Shown: piece after piece, positions 11,753 to 21,165 of the stretch | Layout: each line of letters starts with the position of its first letter | How positions within the stretch are numbered: position 1 is the first letter of the stretch | Origin: Sorex araneus | Taxonomy: Eukaryota > Chordata > Mammalia > Eulipotyphla > Soricidae | Assembly (NCBI RefSeq): GCF_027595985.1 | Contig: NC_073307.1 | Coordinates: forward strand, 39,852,323 to 39,916,322 | Direction: 5' to 3' | DNA: 64,000 bases | Position numbers and translations under genes: made by a program | Notes under the pieces: model-generated | The model's database searches: none | What the model saw: the letters and a program-made list of their open reading frames with translations, nothing else | What the model was told of the DNA's origin: nothing

Positions 11753-11789
11753 GACAGACAGAAAATCTTAATTAAAGAATATATCAAGG

Positions 11790-11912
11790 AAAGAGTTGGA
11801 AAATGGTTTTATTGCATATAATTTTGATATTTTGACTTAGTACTGGTCCTTTTCTCCTCTTCATACTACTGGCATTCTGTCTGCTGCTACTTCCCTGATT
11901 GTTTTTTTCTCC
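11790..11912 (-). other. possible terminal 3' exon of FAM170A
   Basis: A strong acceptor TTTGTTTTCTTCCAG ends at 11913. About 100 nt further on is AATAAA (11813-11808). This is the pattern of a last exon, but no similarity supports it. If the gene is unspliced after the stop codon, this would instead be distal 3' UTR. Confidence 0.3.
11808..11813 (-). terminator. candidate poly(A) signal for FAM170A
   Basis: Canonical AATAAA on the minus strand, about 1.05 kb past the FAM170A stop. It is the only canonical hexamer I noticed between the stop codon and this point. An ATTAAA variant lies near 12216-12221. Confidence 0.4.
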
Positions 11913-12498
11913 CTGGAAGAAAACAAATGAGGTATAAAAGAGATACGAAGCAACAAGAGTTCAGTTACCCTTTTCCTTTGTGAAGCACAACCATGCACAC
12001 CACATACCACAATAAGTTTGTCTCCGGGCAAATTATGGAAAACTAAAGGTTCTAAAACATTTCCTGACCTCTTGGGACCACATTTCTATGTTTCTCTCTC
12101 CACATTCCCATTTTGTCCATAGGACAACATCCAGAGGCCAGGGTAAAGCTGGCCTTCAGCTCAGGCTGAAGACCTGTAACCTCAAACTTCTGATCCTGCT
12201 AGTTCCCTTATCTTCTTTTTTTAATACCACTGCTGAACCCTGAGGTCTCCCTCCTGTAGGGGCACCTAGGAGTATGTCTTCTTAGAGGTCAAGAGTGGAG
12301 ACACGGAGAGACTCTCAAATCTCTCCACTTTCTCCACCGAGCACATGGAGGTCTTTGCTTCTGCAGATTGGATATACCAAAGTTGTTGCCGCTGCAAAGA
12401 CACTGGATATTCCAGCACAGTCCCATAGACCCTGCCCTTATATTCTTCTTCGTTTTCATGACACAGGCTCAAAACAGCATGGCAGCCGTGGGCCATAC

Positions 12499-12557
12499 CT
12501 TTCCCAATAGAAGGTCATACCATCTTCCAGGTTCTTCTGGCCCCTCAATCTTAGATG
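12499..12557 (-). other. possible non-coding 3' exon of FAM170A
   Basis: A donor-like CT|GTAAGT at 12787-12782, 75 nt after the stop codon, could end exon 3 at 12788. An acceptor TTTGGTTTCTCCATAG then opens a 59-nt block that ends at GGGAAAG|GTATGG (donor at 12498-12497). This rests on splice-site pattern only. The exon may not be used. Confidence 0.3.
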
Positions 12558-12862
12558 CTATGGAGAAACCAAAACAAAAACACGTTTTAGTAACAGAGGA
12601 AAGGTGCTCTTGTTGACCCTTGAAAATTCTCAGAATTTCCTGTGAGGGCTGGAAAAATCTCTGAAGAAACTCCCTTTTATATTCATGACTTGAGACATAC
12701 CAAGGCAAGAAGCAAGAACCCCAGTTAGCCCCCCGGCCCCCACTTCCATTGCTCACTGAGCTGACCAAGCCTTCAACTCTCACTTACAGAGGCATGAGCC
12801 TACATTGGAGAAACAGTACCAGCTTGGAGAAGGCCCAGTCCCTTGGCGGTCCCAGCCCCTGC

Positions 12863-13665
12863 TCACTTCCTGTCCTTTGAAGAATGAAACACACAGCCTG
12901 GACACTGGCTCAAGGGTCTCTTCAGGCCAAGGATGTTCGCTGTGGGTGGCTCCTCATCGTTCTTATTTTCTTCTGCCTTCTCTTCCATTGCCTTGTCCTT
13001 GTCCTCCTCATCCTTGTCCTCGATCCTATCACCCTCCTCCTCCTCCTGCATGCTCTCCGATTCCACAGTGCCTGTCAGTCGGGCCATGGTGAGGTGAAAG
13101 ATGTGGCAGCTGAAGCCCTCCCTGATCCCATACTGCACATGCTCCTGGAGGGTCTCCAAGGTGGAGAAGACCCGACAGCAAGCCATGCACCTGAAGCCAG
13201 TTTCCACAGTCACCAGCCAGTCAGGTGTCTTGGCCCTGGGCCTCTCCTCCACATCAGGTGACCCTGGCAGGCTGTCTGACTCGGTCCTTTCCTCATGTTC
13301 TTTCTCCTCCCCGCTGGGCTCGCTGTCAGACAGGAGGTTTCTGGTGGACACATCAGAGGGAGTATTACCTACCCCCACGTCCTCAGGAAGGGTCCCTTCA
13401 TCCATCCTTGGCAGCTTTTCGACGGACATGGAGGTCTCCTCGTTCTCCCAAGAGACAGCTACACCTTTCTGCATATGTACCTTCATGTAGTATATTTTCA
13501 TACCACTTTCTTCTTTGTTCACATACTGAGAGGAAATACAGGTCTTATAGGAGGAGGGGGAGAAGAAGGAGATGTGCTGGGAGTGGGGAGCAGTCTCCCA
13601 TCCTTCCTGAATCTGGGATAGGGGGGATCTAGGCTGGGAACTGTCATGATGTAATCTCCGGATTC
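12863..13665 (-). CDS. FAM170A: FAM170A coding exon 3 (last coding exon)
   Basis: The acceptor is CTTTTCCTTTTCCAG ending at 13666. The exon starts with two bases of a glycine codon and stays open to TGA at 12865-12863. It encodes residues 72-337, including the CxxC zinc-finger-like region, the acidic tract and the C-terminal SQCPGCVFHSSKDRK. The frame is open upstream of the acceptor too, but those 26 residues are pyrimidine-tract translation with no family match. This exon alone carries all recognisable domains. Confidence 0.95.
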
Positions 13666-15481
13666 CTGGAAAAGGAAAAGAGCAACATGAGACAAGGGCC
13701 TGGGGGCTGCCAGGAGGGGAGGGCCTGTGAGTGAGGCTGTCCAAGAATGAGGTGCTGAGTCTGGGGACACCTCACGTGTGTAGCTGCCAGGGGGGGAGTG
13801 GAGTCAGGGCAGCAGTACACGAGGGACTGGCCAAGGGTGGTGCTTGGAGGAGGGTGTGTGTGGGTGTTTGGTATCATGGATGTGTTTTCCTGTGCAATGT
13901 TGGGGTGAAGGAATATGGTGCTGTCAGTCATGCATTTGCACTTAGTGTGTGTGTACTGAGAACAGGTGAGTGTGGAATGTGATTATATGAGAGGTACACA
14001 GTGTGCACCTGATCCAGATGGTCCACTCCAGTGCCCAGACCTGCACTGAGAAACTCTACTATTCTGGAAGCAAAGCAAAGGTAAAGCCTCCAAACTTCCT
14101 CCAAAGGTAGCACCCTCTGGTCCCACTCTGAGCCCTACATTGCAAAATGGTATGCTTTCCTGGTCCCCACTCCTTGTTTCCATCATGGTGGCACTAGGGC
14201 TCCTGTGCTCCTGTGCTGAGCTCATGTCCATGTTCTCCTTAGGGCTCCAACCTTCTTCCCAAGATAACCCTGATGCCCTCCCATGTCTAGTTTCCCTTCT
14301 GACTCATGCTTCTATCTACATGCTCTTCCCCCACCCAAAGCATCATGTGCACCCAGGGAGCCCAGCAACCTTACCGCCATGGAGGAACTTGCGTGGAAAA
14401 GAAACACAGGAGAAGTACTCAGAGATTGAGGAGACCTCCCTGACTCCTAGACTCCAGCCCTTGGCTACCCCACTGGATCCACGCTGAGAGGCTTCCTCTG
14501 GTGACTTGAATATTCCTGAGGAAGAAGGAGAGCCTCAAAGAAAGGGAGTGTTGGGCGTGTCTGTCCATCAGTCATCTTTCCAACAGTATTTAAGGAGGGT
14601 CTGACATGTGTCAGGCACAGCAAATACACCAGGCTTGAAGTCTGATTTCTGATAGAAACCACAGTAGTTCATTATGATCAATGATTATTTTGTTAGTGTC
14701 TTATTAAGAATGTGGGTCTAAGTGGTGACAGTCTATCTAAGATGGGAGTGTGTTGTTTATTAATTAAGCTGTAGAGATATGCCACTCATGTGGTGAGCAG
14801 GATAGAAGTGTGTGTGTGTGTGTGTGGTGTGTATGTGCGTGTGTGTGAGTGTGTGTGTGTGTGTGTGTTTGAAGGAGTATCTATGCGTGCACTGTACCAT
14901 TAAATGTGTTTACTGCATGGTAAGGTTCATAGTTATGGCATGCATTCATTCATTCATTCATTCATTCAACTTTATAGCAACCAGCAGCTACTATGTATCA
15001 CGCCTTATTCCACTCTCCTTGACTCTGATCATGCTAAATCCTCTTGTATGGGATGACAGACTCAAAACAGATATACTAAGTATAAAACATGTTGACTGGT
15101 GGAATGTATTAAAGGGTTTCCAAATTTAGCAAACTAAACCACGGAACACAGGGTAAAATCTGACTTTCCAGTAAAACTGTAGTTTTATTTTATTTGCCTT
15201 TGTTTTGGGGACACTCCTGGTGGTGCTCAGGGCTTATTCTTGACACTAGCTCACGGATCATTCCTAACAGTTCTCTAGAAACCATATGCAGTACCATTGT
15301 TAAAAACAATCTCAGCCACATGCCTGGCAAGTCCCTTACCCACTCCAGTCCCAAATCGTGAATAACGTTCTAGTATATAGCTCAAACACTATTAGGGACA
15401 TACTCAAATTGAAAGATTGATTATGTGAAATTTAGCAGCATGTCCTGTGGTCTATCTGGAAACCCTGAACATATATATATG

Positions 15482-15560
<79 letters not shown>

Positions 15561-15889
15561 TCTCCAGAGTTGGCTGTAGAAGGAGAATCCTGGGATGACC
15601 ATGGACTGTGTATGAACATAGTACAGGATTCATGTGTGCATGGACCCTCAAGGGTTTTAATGTGGTTGAATAAAGTTGTATCTGTGTTACTGCACCAAAG
15701 CAAGGGGTTGCCTGAGTGATCACTGCATGAAAGATCCCTAACAAGGATTCTGTAGACACTCATGTACATTGTGTCACTGAACTATTGTGCAGTGAACCAA
15801 TCACCAGACTGACACTGTGACATGAACCTTAAGAGAATTATGAGCTTCTAATGAACTTCCATCTGCAACTTCCTGTCGCAATTCCCAAT

Positions 15890-15945
<56 letters not shown>

Positions 15946-17059
15946 TGATTCTGAAGCTGAAGGTCTGGGGCATTCACTGCCTTCCCCATCCTGACCCCAG
16001 TCACTGCTGAGAAGTCTGCCCCACTCCTGCCTCCCTTTGTGATGCTCAGTTTGTAGATATCAGGGTCCTGGAAATCTCTAGCTAGCTCTCTGGGCTGTTA
16101 TATTCAATCCTACCTCCTATGCCTGTCCATACTCCTGCTCTCTGGACAAAGCAAGCAATTACAACACATCCTGAGAAGTAAACCCCTTCTTGCTGCGCCC
16201 TGATGTGCCTCCCCACCAGTGTCTGGATGTCCTGTCCTTCCCTCCTCTCCTCTGGGGAATCACACCCCAGGATGTCCACACTCAGCATGGATCAACTGGT
16301 AAATTCTTACTGCAGAGGGAATAAAATCTCCATGTTTCCCATGTGATGCCATTTCTAATCAATTCCTCACCTATGTTCCAGTGGGAGCATTATGGTTCAA
16401 GGCGTTTTTTTAACCAGGCCCTTTACTCTTTGGGTTTCTCTTTCCAAAGATCTCTCTCTCCCCAAAGCCTCACAACCACAGCCACTGACACCAGGGAAAG
16501 ATGAAATGAAGAGAAGGAGGGCCACAGAGGTAGTTAGAAAGTAGGGCATTTGTCTTGCACTCAATAAACCCCAACACTGCATATGGGCCCTTGAATTCTG
16601 CCAGCAGTTGTATCTGAGCACAGAGACAAGAGTAAAGTCTGAGCATAAACCAAGTATGACCTCCAAGCAAACAAAAAAGTGAAGGAGCAAAAACAAAGAG
16701 ACTGAGTGACATCTGAGTCCATCCATGTGTGGGTTACCCCAATCCTCTATGAGGCTGGTGAGGTCTGAGCAGGCCCAGGTAGGGACTGACTTTCCGCTTC
16801 CTGTCCATTTGGGGACTTCTGAACATTTTGTGCCATTACCTTCCACACCTATTTTAAGGTGGACTTGATCCTTAGTCACAAACAGTTTTCCCTCCCAGCA
16901 TCCAAGGCAGCTCCTCCACGCCTGCGCCCTGGAGAACGTGGAGTAGGCCAGTGACCTGGGCACACAAGACAGGTCCCCCCAGCACATACCTCCTCCCCTG
17001 TCCACACTTTCCTGCGATTCTTCATTTTCCAAATGTTTCCTCTTTTGCCGCCGTTTCAT
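12863..17059 (-). CDS. FAM170A: FAM170A, three coding exons, intact
   Basis: Spliced CDS is 17059-16990, 14515-14375 and 13665-12863 (1014 nt, 337 residues plus TGA). I recognise it as FAM170A from its start (MKRRQKRKHLENEESQE), VAKGWS in exon 2, PSDVSTRNLLSDSEPSGEE, TPDWLV, GFRCMACCRVF and the C-terminal CPGCVFHS. Human FAM170A is about 330 residues, so this copy is full length. Both introns sit after the first base of a glycine codon (GGA). Visible parts: basic N-terminus (2-9), Ser/Pro/Glu-rich region (about 170-210), zinc-finger-like region with C230, C233, C234, H246, C257, H258 and H261, acidic stretch (about 274-310), and a CxxC at 325-328. The finger has no standard C2H2 spacing. Family knowledge: FAM170A is a testis-enriched nuclear protein, proposed to act in transcription and spermiogenesis, related to the Spt46/SPATA46 group. 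The start ATG has A at -3. No frameshift or internal stop is seen. Confidence 0.95.
14375..14515 (-). CDS. FAM170A: FAM170A coding exon 2
   Basis: A 141-nt exon found by similarity, without its own ATG. The acceptor is TTCTTCCTCAG (AG at 14517-14516) and the donor is GTAAGG (14374-14369). It encodes residues 25-70 and includes GVAKGWSLGV, EVSSISEY and SCVSFPRKFLHG, which match the family. The length is a multiple of three, so skipping it would keep the frame. Confidence 0.92.
14808..14869. repeat. (TG)n microsatellite in FAM170A intron 1
   Basis: Interrupted TG run. Confidence 0.95.
14942..14968. repeat. (CATT)n microsatellite in FAM170A intron 1
   Basis: About 6.5 CATT units. Confidence 0.95.
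15185..15352 (-). mobile_element. SOR-type SINE, old minus copy in FAM170A intron 1
   Basis: Contains CTCCTGGTGGTGCTCAGGGCTTATTC, AACCATATGCAGTACC and CCCTTACCCACTCCAGTCCC. Diverged. It lies in the same orientation as FAM170A. Confidence 0.75.
15484..15558. repeat. (CA)n(TA)n compound microsatellite
   Basis: About 20 CA units followed directly by about 18 TA units, in FAM170A intron 1. Confidence 0.97.
15890..15942. repeat. (CA)n microsatellite
   Basis: About 26 uninterrupted CA units in FAM170A intron 1. Confidence 0.97.
16505..16680 (+). mobile_element. SOR-type SINE, old copy in FAM170A intron 1
   Basis: Contains GTAGGGCATTTGTCTTGCACTC, GCATATGGGCCC, CTGAGCACAGAGACAAGAG and an A-rich end. 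It is antisense to FAM170A. Confidence 0.8.
16990..17059 (-). CDS. FAM170A: FAM170A coding exon 1
   Basis: Encodes residues 1-23 plus the first base of codon 24. The start ATG is at 17059-17057 in the context GCACCATGA. The exon ends in GGAGGAG followed by a strong donor, GTATGT (minus strand, 16989-16984). The very basic MKRRQKRKH start matches the mammalian protein and could serve as a nuclear localisation signal. The frame runs on into the intron for many codons, but that extension has no family similarity and contains a SINE-derived part. Confidence 0.93.
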
Positions 17060-18160
17060 GGTGCCAGCTAGTCCCTTTAAAGGTGCCCACAGCTCTCTCG
17101 TTTCCCTACAGGTTGAATGTTCTTGGCTTTCGGGAAGTTCATTGAATTGATCAACTACAAATTAAAATGGCCATGTCTCCTCAAGGGCTGAAGAACTTAC
17201 AGCACCTAGAGAGTCAGCAGCACTGCCCAGCCAGTGCTCACTATAGTGCAGGTCTGTTAAGGGTCAAAGGGCGCCAGGCCCACGAAGGATTCTCTGACCT
17301 CAGTGATGACATCACAGCATTCTGTGGACCTAGATCCAAAGCAGTCTCTGCAAATGCCCAGAACAATTCCTTTTCCTGGATGACCTCTCTCATCTTTCAA
17401 AGAGGGTGGAATAGTTTGACTGCATCTTTTAGCTGTTTTTCATCTCTTCCTTTATTTCAACCTTTCCTTCTTCATCCAGGAAGGAAGCAGTCTCACACAT
17501 CAAAAGAGGAGAATGGCAGGGACCAAAAGCAGCGAGAGTATGCTGAACCTGTGGCTTTTATTTCTAAAACCTCAAACTCAATAAAAATGAGGGCACACTT
17601 GAGCAGAAACCTCACCAAGGGAGGATTTGGGGAATTCTGTCCCCACTCTCTATCCTACCAGAGAATGGAGCTGACAATTAAGTAGGAGAATTATGTCTTG
17701 GGGTCGTGAGGGAGAATAGGTTTCCTAAATTCTCTAAAAGAAATGTATTTCTGCTATAGAATATTTCACTATTTGGAGTTAGTTAATTTTATTGCTGTGA
17801 CTTAAGAAATTTCCTTATTTCTATTGCAGCACAACAGGAAACCCACAAATTTTTCCCATTTTAAATGAAGATCAGTAGTTCATTTAGGGAGGGCAAAAGG
17901 GTATGATGGGACAGTGTGGTTATTTTAAATAAACAACAGGAAGAATTGCTTGTGGGGACTAAACTGCTTTGTGCCTGAATTCCACGTTAAAATCTTGATT
18001 GAAATGACATGCAACAGCTTTGTGTGGTTCTGATCTGTGAGGGGTGCAGTAAGGGACGGGGGCTTGGGTGAGGGAGAAGAAGACTTTAAGTAGGATCTCT
18101 CTGTATTATTGCTTACAACTGCATGAAAATCTTAAATGACCTGGAAATTAAAAGTCAATT
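17060..18160. other. FAM170A upstream region and flank
   Basis: Non-repetitive sequence directly upstream of FAM170A, presumably holding its promoter. A 172-codon open frame at 17167-17685 on the plus strand has no recognised family features and I do not call it a gene. Confidence 0.5.
17304..17314 (-). promoter_or_regulatory. CRE-like site upstream of FAM170A
   Basis: The block TGATGACATCA holds TGACATCA, one base from the CRE consensus TGACGTCA, about 250 bp upstream of the FAM170A ATG. CREM drives many post-meiotic testis genes through such sites, and FAM170A is testis-enriched. No clear TATA box was assigned. The transcription start is unknown. Confidence 0.3.
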
Positions 18161-18167
18161 TTAAAAA

Positions 18168-18267
18168 TAAGAATATCTCTATCCTTTTATGCCCAATTCA
18201 ATCAGCTTAATCAATGGCTGAATAAATAGCAGTGCTCCTACTTTATTAAAAAAAAAGAATATCTCTA
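18168..18267 (+). mobile_element. short (~70 bp) retroposed unit with TSD
   Basis: A unit reading ATGCCCAATTCAATCAGC, then GGCTGAATAAATAGCAGTGC and a poly(A), flanked by AAGAATATCTCTATC at 18168-18182 and 18253-18267 (15-bp TSD). AATAAA sits about 18 bp before the A tail. Related units lie at 25010-25091 and 40796-40878. Confidence 0.75.
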
Positions 18268-18396
18268 TCTTGCCTAAAGAGAGAGGTTCCCATATTTCAC
18301 CACATATTCATCACAACCTTGTTTTATCAGCCCCCAAATTGGTTTATAACCTTTTTTAAAAGTTTCACATAATAGTTTGATCCCACATTTTTACAA

Positions 18397-18441
18397 ATAT
18401 ATATATATATGTATATATATGTATATATATGTATATATATA
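18397..18441. repeat. (TA)n/(TATATG)n microsatellite
   Basis: TA run with regular TATATATATG units. Confidence 0.95.
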
Positions 18442-18504
18442 AAAATTTATGGAGACTATGAGGTGCAATAGGTAGGTGGTGTTGGGCCCAGGTAAAGAAT
18501 TTCT

Positions 18505-18672
18505 AAGGATGGGGAGGATAGCTCAGGGGGAATATCACATGGCTAGCAGTTTGGAGGCCCTGGGTTTGAGCTTCAACACCAGACAGATGTCCCCGTCAAT
18601 CTTGCAACGTGATACCCCAGAAGTGATTCCCAAGGACTACTAGGTGTGATTCCTATCTTAAGAAATAAAAAC
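18505..18672 (+). mobile_element. tRNA-like SINE, diverged
   Basis: Contains GGATAGCTCAGGGGGAATATC (A-box-like), CTGGGTTTGAGCTTCAACACC (B-box-like), CTAGGTGTGATTCC and an A-rich end. The head differs from the SOR type and is closer to a tRNA-Ala-like (ID-like) head. Confidence 0.55.
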
Positions 18673-18699
18673 ATTTGCTTTTTTCTCCCAACATATTTT

Positions 18700-19470
18700 T
18701 CTTAGCACATCCCCATGCAGGCACACTAGGTAAAGTCTTTTGCCCTCCACAAGAAAGTGAATAAATTAATATAAGAGAGCAAATATTTCGGAAACCACAT
18801 GTGTTGCACAAACATAGGTGTGCAGTTATCCTTGGGACCTGAAAATTTGAATTCTTTTAAATTAAAATAGCAGCTGAATTTCTCTAATCCAACCCAGATT
18901 CTAGCACCAATTCCAGTAAGGGAATGGGGCAGTCACAAAGGATTTTCCACATCATCAAGTAATTCTTACATATCAGCAGTCACCCTGCAATTCTGACACT
19001 AACTCAATTCTGACACTACCTATTGTCCTACTCAGAAGAAAGGGATCCTGTAAGATACCCTGACACCCAGACACACAAACCACTCAGAAGCCAACCACAA
19101 ATTCACACTGTCAGCTGTGCTGCTGATCTGGCTACAGATCAGACATTCCAAACACTCCTCCCCCTTGGATTCAATGCACTGATAAGAGCATCTCACAGCA
19201 CTCAAACATTGTACTTCCTAGATACTAGGTTTAAGATAAGAAGATACAACTCAGAAAGAACCAGATGGAAGAAATGCACCAGAAAGGACACAGGGAAAAG
19301 ATGAATCCCCAGGATCCCTGAACAGGGAGCTCGCCCTGAAATTCCACGTGTCCACCTGGAAGATGTCAGAACTATCGTCTCCTTTTTGACTTCTTACTGA
19401 GGTTTCATTACACAGACGTGACTGAGACACTCATTGTTTACTGGAAATCACTTCAACTTCCAATTCCCTG
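18700..19470. other. unique intergenic sequence
   Basis: No recognised gene or repeat. Confidence 0.45.
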
Positions 19471-19479
19471 CTCTTCCCA

Positions 19480-19645
19480 AGGAATGGGGTATGTGGCAGT
19501 TCTGCTTTGCGGCAAGAATTGGGGTTCGGGATGGAAATACCTGAAATATGATGGTGGGAAGGTGTAATGGTGGTGGGATTGGTTTTGAATATCAAATGTA
19601 ATAAAATATTTTGAACTTCTTTATAAAATAAAAAAAAAATTAAAC
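19480..19645 (+). mobile_element. L1-like 3' end, old
   Basis: GGGGTTCGGGATGGAAATACC, GATGGTGGGAAGGTGTAATGG, then ATAAAATAAAAAAAAAATT. Shares these blocks with 36740-36905 and 40640-40770. Confidence 0.55.
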
Positions 19646-19999
19646 CTCCAGCAACCAAAGTAACTTGGTTGGAGATCCTTTGTTGCTTCCCTAAACCAGT
19701 CCTTATAACAGAGGATACTTTTTATGACTTGCATCACTTAGGGACTCTCAAGAGTTTTAGGAACTCTGTGCAGAAGAGGGTACAAAACCCAAATATACAT
19801 CTTTTACTATATTTCATATCCACCTTGAAATCTCTAGCACTACCCTTAATAAGTTTTCAAGTCTGTTTCAGTATTTCCAGTGATGGAAAATATTCTTCTT
19901 AGAGAAGCTTTGATATCTATCTAAAGAAACCATAGCAAAATTTTTCATTTAAAAAAACAGGACACGTTTGTAAATGTTTTATTTAAAACCAAGCTTGCT

Positions 20000-20128
20000 C
20001 TTTATGGGATCAATCATTCCTGGCAGTTCTTGGGTTCCAGAACCATATGTGGTGCCAGAGATCCAAAGCAGGTTTGGCTGTATGCAAGTGCCTTCATCCC
20101 TGTCCTATCTCTCTGGCCAAAAAGGGAG
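20000..20128 (-). mobile_element. SOR-type SINE, old minus copy
   Basis: Contains TCATTCCTGGCAGTTCTTGG, CAGGTTTGGCTGTATGCAAG and CTATCTCTCTGGCC. Diverged. Confidence 0.6.
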
Positions 20129-20284
20129 GATTTTCTATAAACCTATGACTTTTCCCTCAATTCTCTCATTTATATTCTTTGATCAACCAATCTTTAATCA
20201 ACCAAGATTAGTCTGGATTATTTTACTGTAACAAATAACACACAGTCTCAGTAATTAAAATAATACTTCTTAAACTATTTCTAC

Positions 20285-20469
20285 TGCAGTCCCTTTTGGG
20301 GGAAGGGGGAAATAGGACACCCAGCAATATTCAGGGGCTACTCTAAGTTATGAACTCAGGAATTACTTCTGACCATGCTTGGGGGACTCTATTGGATGCC
20401 AGGGGTTAAATCCGGATCTGCTGTGTGCAAGGCAAACCACAGTACCCATTGTGCTATCTCTCCAGCCCC
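20285..20469 (-). mobile_element. SOR-type SINE, minus copy
   Basis: Contains CAGGAATTACTTCTGACC, GATGCCAGGGGTTAAATCCGG, TGCAAGGCAAACC and GTGCTATCTCTCCAGCCCC. Moderately diverged. Confidence 0.85.
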
Positions 20470-20664
20470 CTGGCAACCCCTTTTCACTGGAGAAATGAAA
20501 CCCAGGGGAGTGCTGCCAGAAACACCTTTGATCAATTATCCTTGGTGGATTTGAATTTTTTTCTGATCACTACACTTTCAGAAACCTTTTACTGTTGCCA
20601 AATTTACAATGACTCTGCATGTTTAGTGATGCAATCCCAGATGGGTCATAATGCCAGGGTTTAA

Positions 20665-20800
20665 ACAGAGACAAACACATGCCTAACATGCAGTCAACCC
20701 AGGTATAATCCCCCGCATCATGTGGTGGCTCCCTGAGCATCATAGGGTGCAGCCTAGAGGATCCCTGGATAGTTCAGGTATTCTCTTCCTGTCACCCCAA
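20665..20800 (+). mobile_element. SINE-like fragment, old
   Basis: Contains ATGCAGTCAACCCAGGTATAATCCCC and CTCCCTGAGCATCATAGG. Weak. Confidence 0.4.
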
Positions 20801-21092
20801 GACCCAAGCAGGACTGCATCCTTGGATCCCCTCCCCCATCCCTTGATTGAATAAACAGTCAAGCTGGCCAAGAGTCACCACCATAGGAGTCTTTGGGTCT
20901 CCTAAGCACCACTCGGCAGTCCTCAAAATAAATAAATACAGAAAACAAAAGTTTCAGGCCCACTCCTCAAACATGGACCCCGTGCTCTGTCTAGGAGTTT
21001 GCTCTTCACTGGGTTTGTTCTTGGATCCAAATGAACAAGCTCCCACTATGTGGGAAATCACCAGCCATTATTCAGAGAGAGAATTCTGAAGA

Positions 21093-21165
21093 CAGGGGTG
21101 TAACTCAGTGATAGAGTGCTTGCCTTGCATGTATGAGAATTGAGCCCTGGCACTGCCAAAAAAAT
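21093..21165 (+). mobile_element. ID-like tRNA-derived SINE
   Basis: A 70-bp unit with GGGGTGTAACTCAGTGATAG, AGTGCTTGCCTTGCATG and TTGAGCCCTGGCACTGCC, then AAAAAAATAA. It resembles the tRNA-Ala-like heads of rodent ID elements rather than the SOR head. A poorer relative is at 36925-37010. Confidence 0.55.

Noticed and set aside
11561..11787. Gly/Trp/Met and His/Pro/Ile/Ser repeat frames
   Set aside because: Translation of the GGAT/GGTG tetranucleotide repeat.
12266..12496. 76-codon minus-strand frame past the FAM170A stop
   Set aside because: Looks peptide-like but matches no known FAM170A C-terminus and overlaps a proposed non-coding 3' region; no start or splice evidence ties it to a protein.
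12884..13632. Several 100-135 codon plus-strand frames opposite FAM170A exon 3
   Set aside because: Antisense shadows of the real coding exon.
16397..16989. Extension of the FAM170A exon 1 frame to 220 codons
   Set aside because: Passes through a strong GTATGT donor into intron sequence including a SINE; only the first 23 codons match the family.
17167..17685. 172-codon open frame upstream of FAM170A
   Set aside because: No family motif, low-complexity composition, divergent position over the FAM170A promoter; a frame of this length can arise by chance in 64 kb.
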